From the NCBI GenBank assembly GCA_009760855.2, contig WPIO01000224.1, positions 124,001 through 188,000 on the forward strand: DNA of 64,000 nt, read 5' to 3'. Below the pieces are notes generated by a model that was not told the origin of the DNA, did not search any database, and saw only the letters and a program-made list of their open reading frames with translations. Made by a program: the position numbers and the translations under genes. Source of the stretch: Cristatella mucedo (Eukaryota; Bryozoa; Phylactolaemata; Cristatellidae). Each line of letters starts with the position of its first letter. Position 1 is the first letter of the stretch. Of the stretch, positions 22,150 to 33,294 are shown one piece after another.

Positions 22150-22905
22150 GGTCACACGAATAAATGCGATACATTACGACACAGCTGCCATGTACACAAT
22201 AATATTCGGAACACTTTGGTTCTGATTTCAAATTACACAGAGTGTAGTTACTAGTGTTAAGGCTTCACCCACTAAATTTCATTCAATTGCTCTTGCACGT
22301 TCAAATGTTACGGCCTCAAGTTGCACTGGCCAGGTATCATATTTGCATCTTCGACCGGCGATACAGCTGCCATTTTCACTACGAACTTAATGCAGCTGTG
22401 GTTTTAACTCCACCTTACATAAAAAGGATGTACAGATTTATCCTCAAAATTTCGTGTAGTCGCGCAACGCATGAATTCTACTGGCCTGCTTAGCCGTACA
22501 ATTTTGCAATTGCGATAAAACTGCCATTGCTGTAATAGGCTTCGAGCAACTTCGTTTTTGATTCCGCATTGAAAAAAGCAGTGTTCCTGATTAATCAACC
22601 AAATATTTTGGCAAAGCGCAGAGGCTATCTCGTGCAATTCTTTAAATAGCTCGGACTAGCAAGCGTCCGCACCTGGTCGAATTGCGATATAGCTGCCGTT
22701 TCCAAATGGGCGTCAAGCAACTGTGGTTCGATTTCAAGTTAGAGCAAAAAGTGTTCTGAGTTTACGAACCAGTTCAATGACCGTTCTGCATTTATGAATT
22801 ACGATAAAGCTACTCTTCCAACAATAGGCGTCGTAAAACTGTGGTTCAAATTGCTTATAATAGAAAACGGAGTTCCGGATTCACCCGCCAAATTGTTGGC
22901 GATGG
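22150..22905 (+). repeat. ~170-bp repeat array, forward half
   Basis: The core GCGATACAGCTGCC and variants recur at about 22177, 22358, 22512, 22684 and 22801, so the spacing is 117-181 bp. Each core is followed by a segment like AACTGTGGTTCGATTTCAA. Units are strongly diverged. The array is cut on the right by a LINE B 3' end. Confidence 0.65.
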
Positions 22906-23108
22906 AGCTCAACTGCTCTCCTAACTCTGCTATGCTTCCCACTTTCTCTTTGTTGCGTGAGACGAAGTCTGTTGGCTACCGAATGCGTACCGAAAGCCGC
23001 TTAGGCTGTGAGTGGGCTATACAAAACTCTCCTGCGTAACACCCACATGGTCTTTATGACTTTGTGGAGTTACTGACGTAGATACATTACATTGCATTAC
23101 ATTACATT
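22906..23108 (+). mobile_element. LINE B 3' end, tail only
   Basis: About 200 bp of the LINE B 3' UTR (CTCAACTGCTCTCCTAACTC, GTCTGTTGGCTACCGAATGC, CTCTCCTGCGTAACACCC), ending in the family tail ACATTACATTGCATTACATT. It splits the ~170-bp repeat array near its point of inversion. Confidence 0.9.
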
Positions 23109-23109
23109 A

Positions 23110-24199
23110 CTAACGCAGTATGTTGCAATGGCCTCTAATGGCCCTGACCATCAAAGGCCATAGCAATAGAACACGCCCACCTAATGTCAGGAAATCAAGC
23201 GGGTAAGTCCAAAACCTTTTTTTCTGTAATGTGGAATCAACACCTAATGTGGGTGAAAATGGCAGTTGTGTCGCCGCTTGTATTTTTAGAAAGACTGGCT
23301 GGTTCGGGACATTTAGGCCATATAATGCGCACATGGGCAATTGCAAGAAATTTTATGGATAAACCCCGACTACTGTTGTTTGTAATGTGGAATCAAAACT
23401 AAATTGTGTCGAAGCTTATTGCTGATATCGCAGTATTTTTCCACTCTGAATATCTATGGAGGCTGGTTGGCCTGGACTATTCGAGACCATGCGAGATAAT
23501 CCCTATGTGCAGTCTCATTAAATTGTGTATGTAAACAAAGAACACCCTGTTCTATACTTGAAATCAAAGTAACAGTTGCGCTACGCGTAGTTTAGAAATA
23601 GCAGCTGAATCGGCCATAATATATAGGGAAGCTCTCTGGTTCGGGCCCTTAGCGGGCATGGCTTGAGAAAGCCAATTGGTAACGCCGTGAAATTGTGTTC
23701 GATACCCAGAAAACTCTTTTCTGTGAATTAGTATTAAAATCGCAACTTCGAAAGGTTTCTTACAGAAATGGTACCTGTATTGTTGTTCAAATACGCAGGC
23801 AGGCTGTTAGGCCCGGGTAATTAGATGCCTTAGCAGTAAATCGAGCTAACACGATCCCATGATGTTTTGTGGGCTTAAGTGAATCATTCATTGCTGTAAT
23901 TCGCAATTCAAATATCAGTTGGGCGAAGCTTTTTTAAATAGCAGTTGCATCGCAGTTTGACTACTTAGGGCTGCCATTTGGTCCGGGCCATCAGACGCAG
24001 TAGCCTCAGTACGCTCAAGGAAACCCCGTGAAATTTGGCAGGAAAACTTTGCATATTGCTCTCTAAAATTTGGAACTGAAACGGCAGCTGAGTAAATTTT
24101 CCTGATTTAATGGCAGCTGTATCGCCGTTGAATTGTGTAAATAGGCAGGCTTCCCCAGCCATTTGAGGCCATTGCATGAGAAATAGGTTTTCTGAAAAA
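23110..24199 (-). repeat. ~170-bp repeat array, inverted half
   Basis: The same core appears in reverse (GGCAGTTGTGTCGCC type) at about 23261, 23419, 23601, 23941 and 24112, with a decayed core near 23769; spacing 158, 182, then about 170. Between cores are recurring segments like GGTTCGGGACATTTAGGCC and GTAATGTGGAATCAA. No protein is encoded. Confidence 0.65.
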
Positions 24200-26480
24200 C
24201 AGTTATTTAAAAAAAATAGCTTACTGTTTTTTATTTAAAGAAAATATCTGTAAAAATCTGTTTTTGCTGTTTTTCCATTCTTCGCTAATTGTTCGCAAAA
24301 ATTTATAAATCAATACATTTTTACTTCTTGTAATAATATTTCAAGAATACATTCAAGAATGTTCGATTCATTTCAATTTCAACTTCAATTTCAATTCAAG
24401 TATAGTACTAGGCGACTTGTCTGAGAGACGCTAGTTTTGGTTAATCTTGTACAGAAATTCCCACAGACCAAAAAAACCTCTTTTGAAGCCTATTGATGGC
24501 GGTATAATTGATAGAATTACGCCTTGAAGTATCCGAAGATTTTCAACGTGCTGGCCAGAGTTCCTGGATAGCGTCAAATCGGATTTGAGCCATTTGAAAC
24601 TATCTTGAAATTGATGCAACTGACTGCAATTGGTAATGAATACTTTTGAAGCAAATAATTCCATTTAATTTTAAGAGACAATTACACACTTCCGGCATCA
24701 TTTGACAGGTGTTCGACGCCAACTTCCGCATCGTTAACTCCAAATACATAGGACGCTAGATTCCTGTAAAGTTAAGCATAGTTTTGACGGAGTGACAGAT
24801 GGATCTTCGAGACTGCGGGTGAGGTTCATGGCGGTCCATCAATCACTCTTCAACGCGACACTGCTTATTTTCCATGAGCTTAATAATATTATCACGATTA
24901 AGGTTAGAGAGCTTTTGTAGCATGAATTCAAAAGTGTTGTCAGCACTTATCAACGTTGCTTCTTCTCGACTTGGGTTCTCAACATCAAGTTTCAAAAGTT
25001 CCGTTGTCTCCAGAAGAATTTTGAGAGCATCAACATCCTGGGTCTCAATCATTTCCACTGCCTTGAAGTCGGTTAGTGTTTCGTTGATGGCGACTTCTAA
25101 TGTAATTGATTTCTGTCTTTAAGAGTGGCTCTAACATTTGTGGGACGGAGTTCCAGCAGGTCTGTACGCCAAGATGAAGTTCCATGGCACTTATGAACTC
25201 ATCTTTTACTTTGGAATAAAAGACGTAGTTGTAAACAATTGATTTTTTTGATGCATTTGACAAGCTTGTGTGATTTCGTGTGCCAAGTGGTAATCAGTGT
25301 CTCCTTCTAATGCATCATCGCTGATCACTCCGAGTCCGTACCTGCTTCTAAGTCAAAGTTGTCCGTTTAATCAATTTTGTCTTTATCCAGATTTAATAGT
25401 TCACCTTAGTGCTGTTCTTGTAAAATGTGTCACGCTCTCGACTCGAATGTGCAGACCGTGCTCTAAGCAAAACTTTCTTATTACCTCGTAGTGGCAAATA
25501 CATTTTTTATTTATTGAAGTTCCGTCTTGAGTATTCCCAAATCACTATCCGTTGTTATTCCAAAAATTGTCAAATGCTGTTTCATCGATTCTACGATATC
25601 ACAAGTAACTCACGAACTAAAAATGAGATCGAAACCGGTTCTAGGCCACTATCATGAATGCTGACTCCGAAAAATCGACTCCTTTGCGGTTCCTTATTCA
25701 TCCACACGCATACTAATATTTATTCTATCGAATTCTTTCTTGATGTCGGCAATTATTTGTTTCTCATTTCTTCGTATTCATCGTGCACCAACTTTGCCAC
25801 ATTCGTCATATCGTTTTCGTTCGCTGTAGGTTTGAATCAGTTCCGTGATGTTGATTGCCGTATACTTTTATTTCTAGCGATAGCTCTAGTCGGTATTCCT
25901 TAAGTAGCCAGATCAGCAAACATCTCCTTCAGACTCTGTTGACCCAGGGAAATGACAATCGTGTTTATTCTCTTTTGGTTCTAACTTACTTATCATGGGA
26001 TTTATACCCAGAGCACTTTTATCAAAACCAATTCAATATATTTTTAGATGACTTTTTAATGTTGTCATACAATTTCCTGAAAATGTTGATTTTTTGCATT
26101 CTCTACCTTGACTTCATGTCTCTTCTGTAATATATGTCTTTTGCTCTGCCTCGCATTCCCAAACTGAAGACATTGCTGAAAAATACCAATAATTTGTTGA
26201 TACCACGAGGACATTTATATTATTTATTACCTAATTTGTTTTAATTTTAATTTTAATTTTCCTTTTAGGCCAATTGAGAAAAATCATCACTGCACATCCC
26301 TAGCGCTTTCAAAAAAAATTGTAAATATTTTTTCCGTTACATTTTTTGCAGCCATAATAAACGTTTGACTTACAGTTGTAGTACATTTTTTTAACAATTT
26401 CATTTAAAAGCATTAAAACAGTTAAAAATGCAGCTGCTTACAGTTTTTATTTTGCGAAAAAAGCTATTTTACGATTACTG
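24200..26480 (-). mobile_element. hAT-like DNA transposon relic
   Basis: The minus strand carries broken pieces of a hAT-type transposase. At about 25700-25650 is IKKEFDRINISMRVDE and RSRFFGVSIHD (catalytic start region), at 25140-25260 LHLGVQTCWNSVPQMLEPLL (the T.WNS motif), and at 24850-25060 DALKILLETTELLKLD. Possible terminal inverted repeats are CAGTTATTTAAAAAAAATAG at 24200 and, reversed, CAGTAATCGTAAAATAGC ending at 26480. Flanks AAAAACAG and GTAAACAG might be an eroded 8-bp duplication. It lies inside the inverted repeat array, which resumes after 26480. Confidence 0.65.
24430..25900 (-). pseudogene. hAT transposase pseudogene
   Basis: Three to five frame-broken blocks are read in the order expected of a hAT transposase catalytic domain: MNKEPQRSRFFGVSIHD, then ELHLGVQTCWNSV, then ALKILLETTELLKLDVENPS and a final FKWLKSDL region. 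The transposase would cut and paste the element. Stops between every block show it is not functional. No zinc-finger BED or clear dimerisation domain was identified. Confidence 0.65.
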
Positions 26481-26499
26481 GTAAACAGCAACCAAAGAT

Positions 26500-26690
26500 T
26501 TTAACGAGAACGCTCAAGCACAATTCCATGAAATTGAGTAGGTTAAGAAGTCATATTCTGCATAATGTAGAATAACAACCACAGTGTTCTGAAGTCTATT
26601 TTAAAAGTTTCAGCTGCATCGCAGTTATTTTTGGTAGCCCTAAAAACTCAACCGTTGCAAATTCAAAAATGGATTTGCATGTCGACTTCA
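26500..26690 (-). repeat. ~170-bp repeat unit beyond the hAT relic
   Basis: One unit in the inverted orientation, with CGCTCAAGCACAATTCCATG, GTAGAATAACAACCACAG and core CAGCTGCATCGCAG at 26611. It shows that the hAT relic split the array. Confidence 0.55.
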
Positions 26691-26917
26691 AGATTGAAAT
26701 CTTTTATCTTGTGCCAAAGGTCCTGAATAATATCGAACACGTATCTCATAAGCTGCTCTACCATACAGATTTTGATACGAAATTCTTACTCTCTTTCTCA
26801 AAATCTGACCAAGTATGATCCAGATATCTAAAAAGCTATCGCTCAAAATTGGCTCTGTGAGCATATCTCCGGTTGAATAAGCATAAAATATAGGTGTCAC
26901 GTTCCAGAGTAACTTTT

Positions 26918-27735
26918 AGATGACCACATCAGCTCCACAATCAAGTCTGCCTACTCTCACTTACATAATGCTGCTAAACTGCGAGTTATTTAGATAGGGA
27001 TACCTCACCGAAGTTGGTAAAATTCATTTGTGACATCCCGTCTTGACTTCTGTAACTCACTGCTTACTGGCCAACCGGCATGCGCTATCAGGCGCTTACA
27101 GCTGATGCAAGACTCTGCAGCTAGGCTTGTCTATTGTGAGCTTCGCAGTTGCCTCATCACACCACTTCTCGACGACCTGCACTGGCTACCAGTCAAGCAA
27201 CGAAACGACTTCAAGGTTCTGTCGCTCACTTTTAGTTTACTTCATTCTTTGGCTCCGGCCAATCTATTAGATCTACTGCCGCACCAGGCTAAGAATCGTA
27301 CCACCAGCTTTTAGGAATCTACCGTTTTACCTGTAACTCGTACAAACCTCAAATCCTTTTCAGAAAGTGCATTTAGTTCGCATGCTCCCAAAGCCTGAAA
27401 CTCACTCCCGACTTACGTCACGACTTCCTCTGACTTGACCACATTTAAAAATAACTTACAAACGGACCGTATATCACAGCGTTTAGTGGGTCTTTATGTT
27501 TCTTCCTTTGATTCGATTATGGGTGTTGACACTGTGCATGCTGCCACTAACCAAACTTGCATGCTGACCCAATGCATGCCACCCCTAACCATGTTATTCT
27601 TGTTGTTTATCGATCATGCTACCACTAACCATCAGATCGTGTTTCAATTGTAGCAAATGCGAAGCTCCTAGAAACAGTATTGAGTTTTCTGAGGGCGCTT
27701 TACCAAGTGTGTTACTATTATTATTATTACTATTA
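26918..27735 (+). mobile_element. LINE A copy, 5'-truncated
   Basis: Plus strand. It begins CACATCAGCTCCACAATCAA (the HISSTIKSAY region), with SRLDFCNSLLTGQPACAIRR, LDDLHWLPVKQRNDFKVLSL, then a 3' UTR of the second type, a hairpin with changes and (ATT)n to 27735. Confidence 0.9.
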
Positions 27736-27744
27736 TATAGGCTG

Positions 27745-28250
27745 GCCACAACTTGGTTCTGGGTCACCTAATAGGGGCTCCTCTGGCCACTGTGCTTTCT
27801 ACCTCTCGAGAGGTCGCGACATCCTGCTCCCGGGTGTCCCGCTCTCAAGCCGGACCTGGTTATCAACAATGGCACCGACACGTTTACATTCGACGTAACG
27901 GCGCAGCTTGACTGCAATTAGGAAGCCCGGGCAGTAGAGGCCCAGAGAAAGGTTAATAACTATGAGGCCATGGCCCAGTCTTTCCTGACCGCTGACTACC
28001 GGTAGGCAGTGGTGAGGCCCATTGTGGTTGGTGCTCTGGGTGGCACGTGGCCGGATAATGAAGCCTGCCTGGTGGACCTCGGCATTCGGCGCAAGGAACA
28101 GACGGCATCGTGCCGAATATGCGTCTCTGACGCCATTTTTGGGTCTGAAGCGGTGTGGTGTGGTCCCTGTTCCTGAACCGTGAGAAACTGGTAGCCCCCG
28201 CGGCCCCGGCAGACCAAGGTTCCTCCGGCTAAGGTGCAATAGTTTGTTGA
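27745..28250 (+). mobile_element. LINE C 3' part (R2/NeSL-like)
   Basis: The plus strand reads DLVINNGTDTFTFDVTAQLD, later RPIVVGALGGTWPDNEACLV then RICVSDAIFGS, with stops. This matches in order the minus-strand LINE C block FVVGALDAWPAANE...LCASDAVNGS and is the end of an R2/NeSL-type protein, with the PD...DVT pattern of its endonuclease-like domain. It is GC-rich against an AT-rich background. No RT is attached, so it is probably a 5'-truncated copy. Confidence 0.68.
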
Positions 28251-28526
28251 AATATTTAAAATAATACTAGGCCAATGGCAAATAAGGAATCCCAACTGCC
28301 ACCCCTACCTCAGGGCGTTGGCTTAAATATATGTCCTCAGCAATAAACTATTTTATAACTGCATGACCTCGAATAATAATTAGCTGCTATATTCATATTC
28401 ATGATATATTCAGACTAGTTTAGCTGGAGCCACAGTTTCACGGCCTTGTTTTTAAATAAAAGCCGTCCTAATAAAAATCTAATGACAAGCTATGCAAGCT
28501 GTTAACGTTTGGTTTTGTCAACGGCT

Positions 28527-28668
28527 AATAAATCATTCATTTATATAGCGCCCTAAGAGAACTTAATCTCTATTCAGGCGCTTCACATATGCCTCGGGGC
28601 TCGAGCCCACGACCTCAGGCAGACCTTGGTCGGGGCGAGCACCTTAACCGCTAGACCAAACCAGGCTC
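28527..28668 (-). mobile_element. SINE1 copy, tRNA-derived, best preserved
   Basis: On the minus strand the A box is TGGTCTAGCGGTTAAGG, the B box region GTGGGCTCGAGCCCC, then CATATGTGAA and the 34-nt stem-loop (plus 28548-28581) shared with LINE A, then an ATATAAATGAATG end. The perfect outer stem GCGCC/GGGCGC is retained. It would be transcribed by RNA polymerase III from internal promoters and mobilised by a LINE. Confidence 0.85.
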
Positions 28669-29079
28669 TAACACAATTTGATACGAGCAACGTGGCCTAT
28701 AATTATTTACTAAAGTCATCATTAACCAAAATACGACCTGGCCACTACATAGGTCATATGCCAAAAGGCAGTCACTCTCTTGGCGCAATGGTCTGCCGGT
28801 CGCTTAATCCTAGCGCTAGGCGTGAGCTGCTATCAGCTTGTTAGAGTGTTTGATGTAAGTCACCTGTCGCATCAGCCATATTATGATAATATATATGTGT
28901 ATAACTATTCCATTACGGCTGACACGAAAGGTTAATTTTAGCCCAAAAAACCTGATTTATCAGCCATAATACGATGATGGATAGGCTGTTAGTAGGTATG
29001 TGCTTCAAAGAGACATTCGACGCTTTGACCGTAAAATTGCTAAGAAAGCACAAGTCTGCCACTGGTGTTCATGTCAGTA
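28669..29079. other. Spacer, nothing firm
   Basis: Contains a stretch TGGCGCAATGGTCTGCCGG (28775-28795) that recalls a pol III A box but has no B box at the right distance. No other feature seen. Confidence 0.35.
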
Positions 29080-29508
29080 AAGTATTTCATTTGACTACTT
29101 TCAAAATCACTGGTTCTTTACACAGAGCTTGCAGATCCCAAGCGAGTACCTGCGTTCGCCCTATCAACAGCTCGGCTATCAAACCCATGACCCGTAAGTT
29201 TAAAGCGCCGAATAGTACTCGCTGCGGTTGCAGCTCTCCTGCAGTGCCTCGGCATGTTATGAAACGTCGACCGGCTGCCGTTACTGCGGTCCAATTCAAA
29301 TTCGAAGGGCCCGCGTCTGTCGAGCCGGCTACAAGCCGACTTGAATACAAGCCACTTCATCCAGCCTCTTAAATTCCTCGTAATAAATGTCTGCTTGCTA
29401 AAAACCAAGGGGTTTCTTATCCGCGATCAGGTAGTCCATGAGAATCTGGATGCATTTCTGCTCACCGAAACTTGAATGACGCCTTGTTCCAGCAGCTGTA
29501 TATCTGAG

Positions 29509-29845
29509 ACTGTGGGCGTGTGATCGCCGTCACGTGGTTCCGCCCCCAGCCGACGTTCTGTCCGCCCAACGGGAACGCTCCTTGCCGGCACGTGACTTGT
29601 TCCCTGCCGCGCAATTCACTTTCTGCCTGTGCGACGGCCTGCACGCACGCTATCCACTCTCTTCGCTCTCCTAACACCTCGTACTCCGGAGCAGCACGCA
29701 CGACGGCTGCTAGATCGTATAATACAGCCGTCGTCGACAACGCTTGTGGGGGCTCCGCTCTTCATCGCGCCGTCATCGCGCGCCCGCGAGCCCCTACAAG
29801 ACCATCCCGCCTGGGTTCTCATTAAATCAGTCCATGCGTTCTGAG
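29509..29845. mobile_element. 337-bp GC-rich insert in LINE B
   Basis: TCTGAG occurs at 29503-29508 and again at 29840-29845, exactly where the LINE B reading breaks (ETxNDALFQQLYI before, VGGGVAIV after). The inserted segment is much richer in GC than LINE B and contains ATTAAATCA near its right end. It could be a solo LTR or a non-autonomous transposon. Its ends, ACTGTGGGCG and CATGCGT, are not a clear TG...CA pair, so the class is open. It encodes no convincing protein. Confidence 0.6.
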
Positions 29846-31311
29846 TAGGTTGGTGGTGGGGTTGCAATTGTTGTTAGTGAATTGTTTGGCTATAAGGTGT
29901 GCATTTTTCGCATGGGCCATCATTTGAATCAGTTTCAATCAGGTCCTCATCCAAGACAATGCAATGTTGTTGGTCCTCATCCATGACACTGCTGTGGTAT
30001 ACAGACCTCCTTCTGGTTATCTAAACTTGTCTATAGATGATTTTTCGGAGTTCCTCGCTAAAATATTTGTGTGTGACGGGCAGTCACTGATTGCTGGAGA
30101 CTTCAATATTCACGTTGACGACCCTATCAACAGCCAGGTCTGCTCATTTCTTGTCTGACTGGAGTAGTTTGGTTTGGTCCAACATGTTAATCATACCACC
30201 CACGTTGGTTGCCGTATTCTAGATCTCGTGATAACTGATAATTTCTTTACCACTGACCTTGCGTTATTCCCGCTGACACTCTCAGATCATTGTTTGGTCT
30301 TGTTTACTGCTCCAGCACTCTTGTACGTACAGGGTAATGTTGAACTTGTACAGCGACGTAGCATAAAAGTATTGACATAGACTCATTTTTGAAACCTGTT
30401 TGTGATGCAATTCTTCTTGATCTGCACACATACTCAACAGACAGATTCGAAACCCTGACTGGTGCAGTGAACGTGACACTTAGGAGTGCTCTTGACAAGC
30501 ATGCTCCCGTTCATTCTATCCGTGTACAGAGTCGTAGATATTCCTTAAATTTACTAAAAACTTTCAAAAGATGCACCGTGTTAAGCCCAGCTTGAACGTC
30601 GTTTTAAGAAGTCGGGGTATGATGCAGATCTAGTCAATAAAATACATCCTTCGAGTTTACATCCGGAAGCTTAAAAAAGCCAGAGCTTTTTTCACTCGAA
30701 AACTGCAGCTCTACCAGTAAGACCCAAAACAGATTTATAAAACGGTAAAAAACTTATTGGCCAATGCTGAGAGGTCTGACTCCACAGATGTTAAGGGCTC
30801 AGCCGAAAGTTTTTCAAACTTCTTTGATGAAGGAATTGAGCACATTCGTGCCTCCATAAAGCCCTCTCCGAGTAAAGCCATTGTTAAATCACAGCCTGTG
30901 AACTTCCTTTAAAGGTTTTCCGAGGTTTTTGCATGCAATGTGGCTACCTTAATAAGCTCTAGTAAAAACACTTCATCTCCTGAAGACCCTATACCATCAT
31001 CTCTGTGGTCTTCACTGGCAGACCAACTTAACCATGTCATAACCGGAATTTGTAGTGCTTCTTTGGAAAAAGAGATCGTACCCATGCCCTTCAAATCGGC
31101 AATCGTTAAACCAATACTTTAAAAGCTATGATTAGATACAAAGATCTTTGCAAACTGCGCCCAGTTTCCTATTTTTATTTCGTGTCGAAGATTCTTGAAT
31201 AAATTGTCGCTAAGCAGCTGGTTACACGTATTAAAAAGAATGAAATGTGTGCAAAAAAATTTCTAGCGGGATTCAAGTGGCAGCATTCCACTGAAACTGC
31301 CTTCCTCCGCG

Positions 31312-31690
31312 TTGGCAAAGGCATTCTATGATGACAATGACGGGAACGTCACTTCCCTAGCTCTGCTAGATCTATCAGCTGCCTTCGACACCGTTGATCA
31401 CGATGTCCACCTTGAACGATTGAGAACACCGATTAGTCTGGCAGACGAGGTGCTGGCTTGGTTCAGATCTCACTTGTCGGATCTTTTTCAATCTGTATTG
31501 TGTGGGGTCAGGTCCCACACACAAGACGGGTCACCTGTAAAGTAACTCGCGAGTCTGTCCTTGGTCTCTTGCTGTTCTTTGTTTATATTAAACCTCTGGG
31601 AAAAGATATAAAGGCCAGTGGAATAGGATATTACTTTCATGCTGACGATACTCAGCTGTATTTGTTATTCAAACCCACGGAATCTGCTAC
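31312..31690 (+). pseudogene. LINE B reverse transcriptase core
   Basis: The two catalytic blocks of the RT palm are legible: LLDLSAAFDTVDH and, after a frameshift near 31545, FHADDTQLYL (Y of YADD replaced by H). Between them VLGLLLFFVYI matches the conserved GSVLGPLLF segment. Target-primed reverse transcription is the role in intact relatives. Confidence 0.85.
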
Positions 31691-32670
31691 AGCAACGGAT
31701 AACCAGAATGTTTGCCTTGCCGACATTGTTCCTGAATGTTTGAAGACTTTTTGAAACTAAATGCCGTCAACACCAACCTGCTACTCATAGGACACCCTAA
31801 GTGTGTGGCTGGATTAGGAGGCTTTGCTCTTCTAATAGGTGATGCTGTTGTGCGACCACCACAACGTGCTCGAAATTTAGGAGCCGTTTTCTACAGCTGC
31901 CTAAATTGTTTCAGCTTAATCGAGAAGACTGCAGCGAGTCATCAAGTCCGATCTCTATCTGCGATAAGGAGCTGTCTTCCACAGTGGCTTGCAAAAAATT
32001 TAACTAGCTCCTTAGTTCCGTCTCGGCTTGATTATTATAATTCCCTTTTGGTTGGGCTACCAAAAAAGCATCCAGGCCACTGCGGATGGCTATGAATATA
32101 ACTGTAAGACTAGTCTTTAAGTCCAAGAGGTTTGACCATGCCTCTCCTTTGCTAAAAGAGCTAGGATGGCTGCCGGTTGATCAACGGGTACAGAGCAAAG
32201 TTCTTAAGCTGACCCACAAGGCCTGCCACGGATTGGCTCCTTCGTACCTGGCTGAACTGCTGCATCAGTTCCATCCTCCTCGTGCTCTCAGGTCCTGTAT
32301 CTACAATAAATTAGCTGCTCCATTCCTCCGCTTAAAGACCGTCGGCGAGAGAAGCTTTAGCTCTACAGGTCCCAGAACTCGCTTCCACAATTCTTTCGCA
32401 ACGACAAATCTTCTCCTGCTTCCGACAATGGATAATCCTTTTCAGCTGTCCTGAGCTACTACTTCCATGCTACTCACTACCCTAACTGCTCTCTGACTCT
32501 GCTAGGCTCCCGACTTTCTCTTTGTTGAGTGAGATAAAGTCTGTTGGCTAATGAAAACGTACCGAAAGCCGCATAGGCTGTGAGAGGGCTACGCAACACT
32601 CTCCTGCGTAGTACCACATAGTCTTTAAGGCTTTGTAGAGTTACAGACGGAGATAAATTACATTACATTA

Positions 32671-33049
32671 CAAATTGTTATTTAATAATAATAATTATTT
32701 TTGAAAATTTTAGAGTAGCTGTTATATTGTATTTCACAAAAAATCTGAACATTAGTAAGCTGGGATAATTTTTGAGTCACAAGATGTATTCCTAAATTGG
32801 GAGTCAATAAATAGCACGGTGTGACTTTGTGTGAGCTGTTTCTTTCTTTATCACCACTTAAGCTAACTAGAAAATACTTAGTGCACTTCTCTAAGTAAAT
32901 ATCACAGTAGTTGCAATTCGTATTGTTTTTAAAAACGGAGACCAACGTGGTGCCTCTTGTATTTGCAAATTTTAACAGACGTCGCCTACAGTCTTCGGCA
33001 AGTATCGCCTCTGTCTAAACCCAGAGATGATGTAAAGTAATCATTTTAA
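32671..33049. other. AT-rich spacer
   Basis: Very AT-rich and starts with a short AATAATAATTATT stretch. Nothing coding recognised. Confidence 0.4.
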
Positions 33050-33200
33050 ATATCATCGTCTGTAACTCCACAAAGCCACCTAGACTATTTAGATGTTAAG
33101 CAGGAGCGTTTTGAATAGCACACTCACAGCCTAAGCGGTTTTTGGCACGCAACTGGTAGCCAAAACACGTCATCTCCTTGAACTCCAACTTCATCTCCTT
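33050..33200 (-). mobile_element. LINE B 3' end, tail only
   Basis: Minus-strand match to the LINE B 3' UTR (on plus GTAACTCCACAAAGCCACC, TAGCACACTCACAGCCTAAG, GCCAAAACACGTCATC). Short, diverged. Confidence 0.8.
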
Positions 33201-33294
33201 CAACTCTAACTGAACAGCTATGATCAGCTGTTCATTTTTATAATCTTTAAGCTTAAAGAAATGTACTAGCACCATGCATTGAATGATGGCAACG

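Larger units (their letters stand above)
29080..32670 (+). mobile_element. LINE B, longest copy, degenerate
   Basis: L2/CR1-like non-LTR element on the plus strand. The order is an APE-type endonuclease (LIRDQVVHENLDAFLLTET at 29415-29475; GGGVAIVVSELFG at 29855; VVYRPPSGYL and LIAGDFNIHVDD at 29990-30125), a linker, RT and a C-terminal domain ending in the family 3' UTR and ACATTACATT tail at about 32665. The RT holds LLDLSAAFDTVDHD at 31360 and FHADDTQLYL at 31640, with the C-terminal ELGWLPVDQRVQSKVLKLTH at 32160. At least six frame breaks make it dead. A 337-bp foreign insert splits the endonuclease region. Confidence 0.88.

Noticed and set aside
27799-28295. 146-codon minus-strand frame
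   Set aside because: It is antisense to the LINE C endonuclease-type block, whose plus-strand reading matches the second LINE C copy.
28548-28668. Functional tRNA gene on the minus strand
   Set aside because: A and B boxes are present but the arms do not make a cloverleaf and the unit runs on into the LINE A type hairpin; it is a SINE.
28770-28845. tRNA-like or third SINE head (TGGCGCAATGGTCTGCCGG)
   Set aside because: No B box at the expected distance and no second copy seen in the window.
29462-29867. Open frames on both strands in the GC-rich insert
   Set aside because: Arg/Ala/Pro-rich shadows caused by base composition; they cross the insertion boundaries.
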